Source of the DNA: Aeromonas bestiarum
GTDB lineage: Bacteria > Pseudomonadota > Gammaproteobacteria > Enterobacterales > Aeromonadaceae
Length of the DNA stretch: 64,000 nucleotides
Reading direction: 5' to 3'
Assembly (NCBI RefSeq): GCF_000819745.1
Contig: NZ_CDDA01000008.1
Location: 280,175 to 344,174 of the forward strand
Position numbers and translations under genes: made by a program. This document shows, one piece after another, positions 21,332 through 28,599 of this stretch (position 1 is the stretch's first letter; the number at the start of each line of letters is the position of its first letter). The notes beneath the pieces are model-generated. The model had not been told where the DNA came from, ran no database searches, and worked only from the letters and a program-made list of their open reading frames with translations.

Positions 21332-23065
21332 TCACGGTTCGGAAAGACCCAGCAAGTCGGCAAGTCTGCCCAGCTCATCGCGCCAGCCCTGTTGCAGGCG
21401 CGGGGTCTGATGTTTGGGCTTGCGGGCGAGATCGGCGGCAAGCAGGGCATCCAGCTCGTACCAGCGCGCCAGTTGAGCCTCGTCATCGTGCTGCGGCATG
21501 GGCTCCTCCCCCTTGGCCTCATTGGCCTGGGCGTCGGCGGCGGGTCGATCGGGCGCATCGTCGAGCAATTCGGCATAGGCCCGCTCGGCGCTGTGGGCCT
21601 CGTGGATCCGGCCCTGCCTGATCACCCAGAAGCGGTTGCAGCTGCGCTCGATCAGATCCCGGTCGTGGGAGACAAGCAGCACGCCGCCGACAAAGCCGGT
21701 CAGTGCCTCGGCCAGCTCCTCCTTTCCTGCCAGATCCAGATGGTTGGTGGGTTCATCGAGCCAGAGCAGATGGTGACTCGCCAGCGACAGGGCGAGAAAC
21801 AACAGCCTGGCCCGCTCGCCCCCGCTCAGGGTCGCGACGCGCTGACCGTGACGGGAGTAGGGGAAGCCCGCGCGGATCAGGGCCTGACGCAGCGACACCT
21901 CCGGCAAAGGTGCCAGCGGATAGAGGGCATCGGTCAGGGTGGCGTGGTCGTCCAGCTGCTGCAGGGACTGATCGTAGTAGGCGATGCTGGCGCTAGGGTG
22001 GCGATACCAGCCCTCAGCCGGTCGTTGGTCGCACACCTCGCCCCAGCACTGGCGCAGCAGGGAGGACTTGCCCGTGCCGTTGGCGCCGAGCAGGGCGACC
22101 CTGTCGCCGGCGCGCAGCCAGAGATCCTCGGCCCGCAGCAGCGGCGGCAGACCGGGGGCGGGGCGCACGTCGAGGGCGTCGAGTCGCAGCAGGGCATCGG
22201 CGGGCAGCGCCTGTCCGTGCAGTTCGAGGCGCCAGGGTGCGTCCACCCCGACCACGCTCTGCTCCTCCTGCAGCCTGGCCACCCGTTTCTCCATGGACTT
22301 GGCCTGGCGCACCAGCTTCTCGTTGTCATGCTCCCGCCCCCAGATGGCGAGGCGCTTGCTGCTGGCGCTCAGGCGGTCGATCTCTTTTTGCTCGTCGGCC
22401 CGGCGCAGGCGGGTTTGCTCGTCCTCTTCGGCCAGGGCCGCCCTGGCCTGACTGCAGGGCAGGGCGAAGCGATGAAGCCGCCTATCCCGCAGGATCAGCG
22501 TCTCGCGGGTCACCCGATCGAGCAGGCGACCATCGTGGGAGACCAGCACGAAGGCGCCGCGCCACGCCAGCAGGAAGCGTTCCAGCCAGAGCAGGGCGGG
22601 CAGATCCAGGTGGTTGCTGGGTTCGTCCAGTAGCAGCAGGTTTGGCTGGTGCAGCAGGGCGCGGCCTATCTGCAAACGGGTGTGCTGGCCGCCACTCAGC
22701 GCGCTGACCGGGAGGTCGGCCTGCTCGGCCAGTTGCAGCTCGGTCAGCATCTTGTCCACCTGCCACGCCTGGTCAGCCTCGTTGGCCAGCGCATCGAGCA
22801 GCACGGCGCGGGTGCTGAGCGCTTGCAGTTGCGCGGGCAGATGCTGGGCCACGAATTCACAGCGGCAGGGGGTGGCCTTGTGTATGCGGCCGTCATGGGG
22901 CTGGCGCTGACCGGCCAGCAGGGCGAGCAGTGTGCTCTTGCCACAGCCATTGGCGCCTATGAGGCCAATGCGATCACCGCTGCGGATGCTGAGGTCCAGG
23001 TTGTCAAATAACGGAAGGTGCCCCGCACTCATTTGCAGGGAATGGGTACTCATCAGGGTTGTCAT
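21332..23065 (-). CDS. ABC-F family ATPase, candidate ribosome-protection factor
   Basis: A 577-residue soluble protein with two ABC ATPase domains and no membrane spans. Domain 1 has GANGCGKST, then LSGGQHTRLQIGRALL and LLLLDEPSNHLDLPA; domain 2 has GANGTGKSS, LSGGERARLLFLAL and LWLDEPTNHLD. The charged linker between them (about 195-270) is the part that reaches the ribosomal E-site in ABC-F proteins and, in resistance types, pushes drugs from the peptidyl-transferase centre. The C-terminal tail is acidic and does not look like Uup or EttA, so this is outside the four housekeeping groups as far as I can judge. Upstream are a promoter, a leader ORF and RNA pairings that cover the start codon, suggesting induction by ribosome stalling. 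Confidence 0.85.
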   Translation of the reverse strand: MTTLMSTHSLQMSAGHLPLFDNLDLSIRSGDRIGLIGANGCGKSTLLALLAGQRQPHDGRIHKATPCRCEFVAQHLPAQLQALSTRAVLLDALANEADQAWQVDKMLTELQLAEQADLPVSALSGGQHTRLQIGRALLHQPNLLLLDEPSNHLDLPALLWLERFLLAWRGAFVLVSHDGRLLDRVTRETLILRDRRLHRFALPCSQARAALAEEDEQTRLRRADEQKEIDRLSASSKRLAIWGREHDNEKLVRQAKSMEKRVARLQEEQSVVGVDAPWRLELHGQALPADALLRLDALDVRPAPGLPPLLRAEDLWLRAGDRVALLGANGTGKSSLLRQCWGEVCDQRPAEGWYRHPSASIAYYDQSLQQLDDHATLTDALYPLAPLPEVSLRQALIRAGFPYSRHGQRVATLSGGERARLLFLALSLASHHLLWLDEPTNHLDLAGKEELAEALTGFVGGVLLVSHDRDLIERSCNRFWVIRQGRIHEAHSAERAYAELLDDAPDRPAADAQANEAKGEEPMPQHDDEAQLARWYELDALLAADLARKPKHQTPRLQQGWRDELGRLADLLGLSEP

Positions 23066-23073
23066 GCTCTTGC
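23065..23073 (-). promoter_or_regulatory. Start-region sequence complementary to the leader ORF (predicted translation switch)
   Basis: In the transcript, GCAAGAGCA covers the ribosome-binding region and the first base of the ABC-F start codon. It is perfectly complementary over nine bases to UGCUCUUGC, codons 19-21 of the leader ORF (23205-23213). Pairing would hide the ABC-F start. A further complementarity nests inside (23187-23192 with 23113-23118), plus a local hairpin at 23087-23101. Confidence 0.6.
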
Positions 23074-23086
23074 TCTCTTAAATGGC

Positions 23087-23101
23087 GGGATCGAAGATCC
23101 C
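23087..23101 (-). promoter_or_regulatory. Local hairpin in the ABC-F leader
   Basis: GGGATC-TTC-GATCCC, a perfect 6-base stem, lies 21 bases before the ABC-F start codon. It lacks a T run, so the switch would act on translation rather than on termination. Confidence 0.55.
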
Positions 23102-23180
23102 TGTCATCAGGAGCGCTGGCGACAACGGCAGAGTCGAGAAAGGTCTCGGTTTGGAAGGGAGTCGGCTTTGCTCGAACCCG

Positions 23181-23267
23181 CTATCGCAGCGCGATGGTAT
23201 GCAGGCAAGAGCACGCGAATGTGCCGAACAGGCGGGCCGAGAACATCGGGCACGCTTGGATAACCAT
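23181..23267 (-). CDS. 28-residue leader peptide upstream of the ABC-F gene
   Basis: A short ORF, MVIQACPMFSARLFGTFACS and eight more residues ending CLHTIALR, with a perfect Shine-Dalgarno AAGGAGGT five bases before its ATG. It lies wholly in the ABC-F 5' leader, 115 bases before the ABC-F start, and about 30 bases after a predicted transcription start. No stand-alone function is evident. Codons 19-21 (Cys-Ser-Cys) are complementary to the ABC-F start region, so a ribosome stalled just upstream of or on them would free that start. This is how ermC-type leaders work; its presence here is inferred from sequence alone. The sequence was too short for ordinary gene calling. Confidence 0.65.
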   Translation of the reverse strand: MVIQACPMFSARLFGTFACSCLHTIALR

Positions 23268-23306
23268 TTTTTACCTCCTTATTTTTCGCAGTGGCAAGGT
23301 GGGGCG

Positions 23307-23335
23307 ATTATAAACGCAGAAAAAATAGCCGTCCA
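23307..23335 (-). promoter_or_regulatory. Promoter of the leader-ABC-F transcript
   Basis: On the minus strand, -35 TGGACG (23330-23335) and a consensus -10 TATAAT (23307-23312) are 17 bases apart. The predicted start near 23300 leaves about 20 bases before the leader's Shine-Dalgarno. Confidence 0.75.
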
Positions 23336-23405
23336 TCGGGGCGCAGGCCCCTAGCCGGGCGGCAAGGAGGCGGGAAAGGGCGTCGGCATCTGTCGCCGAC
23401 AAGGC

Positions 23406-23430
23406 GGCAGCCCCAAGTTGCGGGGCTGCC
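23406..23430 (-). terminator. Possible terminator after pliI
   Basis: A 9-base stem GGCAGCCCC/GGGGCTGCC with loop GCAACTT lies 18 bases after the pliI stop on the minus strand. The T tract is poor, so function is uncertain. Confidence 0.45.
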
Positions 23431-23447
23431 TCATGGCGTGTGATTAA

Positions 23448-23885
23448 TTAATCGCGGGGGGTCTTGAGCGCCTGAATCACATCTTCAGTGGGGGCCAGCT
23501 CTTCCACGTGGTTGAAGCTGTCGAGCCCCTCTTGCGGATGTATGGTGAAGGCGTCGGCGCTCAGGTAGCTGCCGCTGCCGGCGCTCTCCATGATGACGAT
23601 GAGCTCGGGCTGCTTGTCACCGTTGAGATCCTGCAGTTTGAGCTCCTTGATGGTGCCATCGCGCGCCAGCACCTTGCCGTCGATGAACTGATCGAGGGGG
23701 AACTGGGGATTGGCGCCTGAGTAGAGGCGCACGTCGTAGCTGCCGATGGAGGCAGGTTCACCCCGTCCCTCGCTGACGGTGATCACCTGGCCGGAGGGCA
23801 GCGTCAGCTGTTTGAAGAATCCCTCCGCCGCCTGGCCAGTCAGTGGCAGGGTGAGCAGGCCGAGTGTCATGAATAAGGCTTTCAT
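23448..23885 (-). CDS. pliI: Periplasmic inhibitor of I-type (invertebrate) lysozyme
   Basis: A 145-residue secreted protein. The signal peptide is MKALFMTLGLLTLPLTGQAA; the mature part starts EGFFKQLTLPSGQVITVSEG. It has the EPASIGSYDVRLYSG and LNGDKQPELIVIMESAGSGSY stretches, the latter carrying the SGSxY lysozyme-binding motif of PliI, a family first characterised in Aeromonas hydrophila. PliI binds and inhibits I-type lysozymes of molluscs, annelids and other invertebrates in the periplasm. The frame is open upstream, but the signal peptide fixes the ATG at 23885. It follows an M13 peptidase gene on the same strand by 125 bases. Assignment is from memory of the family. Confidence 0.82.
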   Translation of the reverse strand: MKALFMTLGLLTLPLTGQAAEGFFKQLTLPSGQVITVSEGRGEPASIGSYDVRLYSGANPQFPLDQFIDGKVLARDGTIKELKLQDLNGDKQPELIVIMESAGSGSYLSADAFTIHPQEGLDSFNHVEELAPTEDVIQALKTPRD

Positions 23886-24010
23886 CGTTGTGACCCTTGT
23901 TGCTGCGGTGACGGGCCGGCACGCCTGCCCGTCACGGATGTGAATGTGTGGGCCGGGTTCGGGGCTTGCCTCTGCCCGGCTCTCTTTCTCTGCCTCGCCG
24001 GAGGCGGTCA

Positions 24011-26041
24011 TTACCAGATCTTGACCCGTTTGGCCGGGGCCAGATAGAGCTTGTCACCCGGCTGTATGTTGAACGCCTCGTAGAAGGCGGGGATGTTGGG
24101 CACCACGCCGTTGACCCTGTACTCGGGCGGAGAGTGGGGATCCGAGGCGAGCAGCATCTGCATCAGCTCGGGGCGATACATGCCCTTCCACACCTGAGCC
24201 CAGCCGAGGAAGAAGCGCTGTTCGCCGGTGAAGCCGTCCAGCACGGGGGCTTCCTCGCCCTTGAGCGACAGCTCGTAGGCCTTGTGGGCTATGGTGAGGC
24301 CACCCAGATCGCCAATGTTCTCCCCCAGGGTGAACTGGCCGTTGACGAACTGGCCATTGATGGGCTCGAAGCGGTTGTACTGGGCCACCAGCCGGCTGGT
24401 ACGGAAGCGGAACTCCTTGAGATCCTGCGGCGTCCACCAGTCGCGCATCAGGCCGTCGCCGTCGGACTTGGCTCCCTGATCATCGAAACCGTGGCCCATC
24501 TCGTGGCCGATCACTCCGCCGATGGCGCCGTAGTTGACCGCATCATCCGCCGTCAGGTCGAAGAAGGGGGGCTGCAGTATGGCGGCCGGGAAGACGATCT
24601 CGTTGTTGCTCGGGTTGTAGTAGGCGTTCACCGTCTGCGGCGACATGTGCCACTCGTCTCTGTCTACCGGCTTGCCGAGGCGTGCCAGGTTGTCGGCATA
24701 CTCGAAGGCGTGGGCCCGCTGCAGGTTGCCCAGCAGATCGCCCTGGCGGATCTCGATGGCGCTGTAATCCTTCCACTTGTCCGGGTAACCGATCTTGGGC
24801 CTGAACTTGGCCAGCTTCTCCAGCGCCTGGGTCTTGGTGGCCGGCGACATCCAGTCCAGCTCCTGAATGCTCTGGCCGTAGGCGGTGCGCAGGTTCTCCA
24901 CCAGCTGCTCCATGCGGGCCTTGGCCTGGGGCGGGAAGTAGCGCTCCACGTAGAGCTGGCCCACCGCCTCGCCCAGGTGATCGTCCAGCACGCCGAGGGC
25001 GCGCTCCCAGGGGGCGCGTTGCTTGGGTGTGCCGCTCAGGGTGGTGCCGAAGAAGGCGAAGTTCTGGGCGTCGGTCTGGCTGTCGAGATAGGGAGCGTAA
25101 TCCGTGATGAGCTGCCACTTGAGGTAGGCTTGCCAGTCGCCGATCGGGGTCTGTTGCATCAGGCCATCGAGGGCGGCGAGATAACTCGGCTGGCCTATGA
25201 CCAGGCTGTTCTGACCGGCGAGGCCGGCCTGATCCAGGTAGCCATTCCAGTCGATATGCGGAGCGAGGCGCTTGAGTTCGCTCTGGGGCGCCTTGTTGTA
25301 GTTCTTCTCCCGATCCCGCAGGGCCACGTTGTCCCACTGGATCTGGGCGAGTTTGGTCTCAAGGGCCAGGATGCGCTGGGCCTTGGCCTTGGCATCCGCT
25401 TCACCGAAACGGGTCAGCATGCCGGCGATGTGCTGCTCGTATTTCTGCCGCAGCGCCTGGCTGTTGGGGTCGGTTTTGAGGTAGTAATCCCGATCCGGCA
25501 GGCTGAGCCCGGATTGATAGAGGTAGACCGCATAGCTGTCCGGCGCCTTGGCATCGGCATCGATCCAGAAGCCGAACGGGGCGCCGCCGCCAGTACGACC
25601 GCTCTGGGCAAAGGCCCGGGCCAGCCCGCTCCGATCGCGGATCTGATCGATCTCGCTCAGCAGCGGCAGCAGCGGCGTGGTGCCCTTGGCATCCCGGCTG
25701 CCCTGATCCAGATAGCTCTGGTAGAGATCGTGGATCTGCTGGGCCGGGGTGCCTGCCGCCGCCTTGCCGTCGAGCCCCTCGACCAGCACCCGCACGTCCG
25801 CCAGTGACTTGTCCCGCAGCATGTAAAAGGCACCGTCGGCGGGCCTGTCGTCCGGGATCTTGGCGGTGGCCAGCCAGTGGCCGTTCACGTAGCGGAAGAA
25901 GTCGTCACCGGGTTTGACCCGGGTGTCCATGTTGGCCAGCGCGAGGCCGGAGTGCTTGTCTGCTGTGTCCGGCGCCTGACTACAACCGGCCAGCAAGGCC
26001 AGTCCGATGAGGCCGGCCAGCAGGCTTTTTTTATTGTTCAT
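24011..26041 (-). CDS. M13-family zinc metallopeptidase lipoprotein (PepO/neprilysin-like)
   Basis: A 676-residue peptidase. The N-terminus MNNKKSLLAGLIGLALLAGC is a lipoprotein signal with lipobox LLAGC, so it is envelope-anchored. Zinc ligands are in HEMGHGFDD (H513, E514, H517) and ENIGDLGG (E574, with D578 supporting), and the substrate-binding NAYYNPSNNEIVFPA precedes them, as in neprilysin relatives. Such enzymes cut peptides under about 40 residues. The ATG at 26041 is preferred over an in-frame TTG 15 bases upstream because of the lipobox spacing and a GGAA site. It is divergent from tilS across about 130 bases. Confidence 0.9.
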   Translation of the reverse strand: MNNKKSLLAGLIGLALLAGCSQAPDTADKHSGLALANMDTRVKPGDDFFRYVNGHWLATAKIPDDRPADGAFYMLRDKSLADVRVLVEGLDGKAAAGTPAQQIHDLYQSYLDQGSRDAKGTTPLLPLLSEIDQIRDRSGLARAFAQSGRTGGGAPFGFWIDADAKAPDSYAVYLYQSGLSLPDRDYYLKTDPNSQALRQKYEQHIAGMLTRFGEADAKAKAQRILALETKLAQIQWDNVALRDREKNYNKAPQSELKRLAPHIDWNGYLDQAGLAGQNSLVIGQPSYLAALDGLMQQTPIGDWQAYLKWQLITDYAPYLDSQTDAQNFAFFGTTLSGTPKQRAPWERALGVLDDHLGEAVGQLYVERYFPPQAKARMEQLVENLRTAYGQSIQELDWMSPATKTQALEKLAKFRPKIGYPDKWKDYSAIEIRQGDLLGNLQRAHAFEYADNLARLGKPVDRDEWHMSPQTVNAYYNPSNNEIVFPAAILQPPFFDLTADDAVNYGAIGGVIGHEMGHGFDDQGAKSDGDGLMRDWWTPQDLKEFRFRTSRLVAQYNRFEPINGQFVNGQFTLGENIGDLGGLTIAHKAYELSLKGEEAPVLDGFTGEQRFFLGWAQVWKGMYRPELMQMLLASDPHSPPEYRVNGVVPNIPAFYEAFNIQPGDKLYLAPAKRVKIW

Positions 26042-26170
26042 CTTGTTGGATTCCAATTCGGGTTATTCAGCTTCCTGGCCCAAACAGGGCAGTTCTTCAC
26101 TCTAACAGTCGGGTTGCAGCTTGATAAGCCCGACTCTGCTAAGATCGGCCTGGTCGTTTTGGGGAAGCCT

Positions 26171-27511
26171 ATGATTTCTCGTATTTATTCTCGTTTTTGT
26201 CAGACCCTGCCCGCGCCGGAAGGTTCCCGGGGCCTGTTGGTTGCCTTCAGTGGCGGGCTCGATTCCACCGTGTTGCTGGTGCTGGCGGCGCAGTTTGCCC
26301 GCGAGCAGGGGCTGGTGCTGCGCGCCCTGCACGTGCATCACGGCCTGAGCCCTCACGCCGATGCCTGGGTGGCCCATTGTGAGGCCGTGTGTCAGCAACT
26401 GGCGGTGCCGCTCATGGTCGAGCGGGTACAACTGGTGCGTGGCAATGGCGAGAGCCTGGAGGCCCAGGCCAGGGAGGCCCGCTATCAACGGCTGGCCGCC
26501 AGCCTGGGGGCCGGGGAGTGGCTGCTCACCGCCCATCATCAGGACGATCAGCTGGAGACACTGCTGCTGGCCCTCAAGCGTGGCGCCGGCGTGCGCGGCC
26601 TGGCGGGCATACTGCCGAGTCAGCCGTTTGCGGCCGGCCTGCTGCTGCGCCCCTTGCTTGAGATCAGCCGGGCCGAGTTGGCCGAGGTGGCCCAATCGCT
26701 TCCTTACGGCTGGGTGGAGGATGAGAGCAATCTGGATGTGAGCTATGACCGCAACTTCCTGCGCCAGACGCTTATCCCGCAGCTCAAGGCGCGCTGGCCC
26801 GCCATGGCCCGCACCGCCGCCCGCAGCATGGCGCTGTGCGCCGAGCAGGAGACGCTGCTGACCGAGCTGGCCGAGACGGACTGGCGGCTGGCCGGTGAGG
26901 GAAGTGCCCTGAATATCGAGCCGTTGCACGGGCTCTCGGCGACCCGGCGCAACAACCTGCTGCGCTACTGGATCCGCCGGCTGGGGGGCGAGATGCCCTC
27001 CCGGGATCAGCTGGCTCTGCTGTGGCAGGAGGTGGCGCTGGCGCGAGAGGATGCCAATCCGCAGTTCAGCTTGAAGAGTCTGGATTGCCGCCGCTTTCAG
27101 GGCCGGCTCCATCTGGTCAAGCCTGGGCTGGCGCCCTGTCATGAGCAGCTGGCGGTGGCGGTTGGCGAGTCGGTCGCCTTGCCGGACGGGCTGGGACAGG
27201 TGCAGCTAGCGCTGCGGCAGGGCGGTGAGGGGTTGAGGCTGCCCACCGCGCGGGAGCCAATGTCGGTGCGTTTTCAGGTGACGCCCGGGATCATGCTCAA
27301 ACCCGTGGGGCGCAGCGGCAGTCGGCGTTTCAAGAAGTTGCTGCAAGAGTATGGGGTGCCCTCCTGGCAGCGGGGGCGCATCCCCATCCTCTATTACGGC
27401 GAGCAGGTGGCGGCGGTGGCCGGACTCTTTATCTGTGACGGATTCATGACGCGAGCCGCCGGTCTGGAGTGGCACTGGCTGCCAGCGGCGGACAGCTGGA
27501 TCCCTGAGTGA
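26171..27511 (+). CDS. tilS: tRNA(Ile)-lysidine synthase
   Basis: TilS attaches lysine to C34 of the CAU-anticodon tRNA-Ile, changing it from Met to Ile decoding; it is essential in most bacteria. The 446 residues include the ATP pyrophosphatase P-loop SGGLDST at 27-33, the HVHHGLSPHAD and LLTAHHQDDQLETLLL motifs of the N-terminal domain, and a C-terminal tRNA-binding domain with KKLLQEYGVPSWQR. The start is an ATG after GGGGAAGCCT; the frame runs further upstream into the divergent region, but no family member has such an extension. A bidirectional terminator follows. Confidence 0.95.
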   Translation: MISRIYSRFCQTLPAPEGSRGLLVAFSGGLDSTVLLVLAAQFAREQGLVLRALHVHHGLSPHADAWVAHCEAVCQQLAVPLMVERVQLVRGNGESLEAQAREARYQRLAASLGAGEWLLTAHHQDDQLETLLLALKRGAGVRGLAGILPSQPFAAGLLLRPLLEISRAELAEVAQSLPYGWVEDESNLDVSYDRNFLRQTLIPQLKARWPAMARTAARSMALCAEQETLLTELAETDWRLAGEGSALNIEPLHGLSATRRNNLLRYWIRRLGGEMPSRDQLALLWQEVALAREDANPQFSLKSLDCRRFQGRLHLVKPGLAPCHEQLAVAVGESVALPDGLGQVQLALRQGGEGLRLPTAREPMSVRFQVTPGIMLKPVGRSGSRRFKKLLQEYGVPSWQRGRIPILYYGEQVAAVAGLFICDGFMTRAAGLEWHWLPAADSWIPE

Positions 27512-27531
27512 ATCGGGTTCGCCATCAAGAC

Positions 27532-27558
27532 AAAAAAGCCGGCATAGCCGGCTTTTTT
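27532..27558. terminator. Bidirectional terminator between tilS and the diguanylate cyclase gene
   Basis: A symmetric hairpin, AAAAAAGCCGGC-ATA-GCCGGCTTTTTT, with T runs on both strands, lies between two converging genes. Confidence 0.9.
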
Positions 27559-27578
27559 GCACTCGTCCCCTGACAGGC

Positions 27579-28499
27579 TCAATCCAGCAGGCCGGCCTTG
27601 CCCGCTTTTTTGCGGGCGTAGAGGTGAGCGTCCGCCGCCTCGTACAGGCTGTGGACCGCCACCCCGGACTGCCAGCTGGCGGCCCCCAGGCTGCAGCCGA
27701 CCGAGAAGGTGCTGAGCTCCTTGTGGGTCATCAGCATGTGTTGCAGCCGCAGCCAGACGGGGCGCCAGGCCTCGGGCTCGGCGGGTTGCAGCAGCAGCGC
27801 AAATTCGTCGCCACCGAGGCGAAACGCCTGATCCGTGCTGCGGATGCAGCTCTTGAGCAACTGGGCGAAGCGGCTCAGCACCAAATCGCCGATCGGGTGG
27901 CCCCAGGTGTCGTTGATCTGCTTGAAGTGGTCCAGATCCAGCAGTACCAGCACCAGACCGTGAGACTCCCGGCTGTGCTGCTCCACCGCGCGGCCTATGG
28001 CCTCGTCGAAGTAGGAGCGGTTGCCGAGCCCGGTCAGGTGATCGAGTCGCACCTGCTGCTCCAGTTGTGCCAGCCGCAGATAGAGGGGCAGGGGCATGCA
28101 GAGCAGTTGATGGTACTGCTGCAGGATCCGCTGCTGGCTGCCGCTCAGGACGTGTTCCAGGGTGTAGTGCAGCTGGCCGAACAGCTGGCCATGCTGGCCG
28201 CGCAGTTCAAACGGGTAGCTGTGCAGCGTCAGGCTGGCCTGGGGCGGTTGCTGGATCAGCCGAAGTGGCTGGGCGTGATCGAAGTAGAGGCTGTGTATTC
28301 GGACAATTCTTGCCGCACGATCGGCAAAGGTTGCCAGCAGGCTGTCGAGATCCGTCTGTACCAGCAAGAGCTCGAGCAGCTGGTTGCGATCCTGGCTGGC
28401 CAGCGGCGTGAGGCGCTCCATCTGGCGAACCCACTGCTCTATGCCATGCCCCAAGCCATTCAATGACGATGCGTTTTCCACGGTACAGCCCTCATACAT
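27579..28499 (-). CDS. Diguanylate cyclase (GGDEF protein)
   Basis: A 306-residue soluble protein predicted to make cyclic di-GMP. The GGDEF domain occupies the C-terminal half: DHLTGLGNRSYFDEA opens it, LLDLDHFKQINDTWGH holds the metal-binding aspartate, and the active-site loop is an intact GGDEF at 229-233. The inhibitory I-site RxxD is present (R220-D223), five residues before it, so product feedback is expected. The N-terminal 140 residues resemble no sensor domain I can name, and no membrane span is seen. The start is taken as the ATG eight bases after AGGA. It is divergent from the cation/proton antiporter gene over 100 bases. Confidence 0.88.
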   Translation of the reverse strand: MYEGCTVENASSLNGLGHGIEQWVRQMERLTPLASQDRNQLLELLLVQTDLDSLLATFADRAARIVRIHSLYFDHAQPLRLIQQPPQASLTLHSYPFELRGQHGQLFGQLHYTLEHVLSGSQQRILQQYHQLLCMPLPLYLRLAQLEQQVRLDHLTGLGNRSYFDEAIGRAVEQHSRESHGLVLVLLDLDHFKQINDTWGHPIGDLVLSRFAQLLKSCIRSTDQAFRLGGDEFALLLQPAEPEAWRPVWLRLQHMLMTHKELSTFSVGCSLGAASWQSGVAVHSLYEAADAHLYARKKAGKAGLLD

Positions 28500-28599
28500 C
28501 CTACTTCCTGTCACTTCCTTGCAATCCTTGTGCCCAAAATATGTTCGATGTGAACAAGGGCGGCTGGCTAGGCTTAAGTGGATAAAAAGGGAGGGAAAA

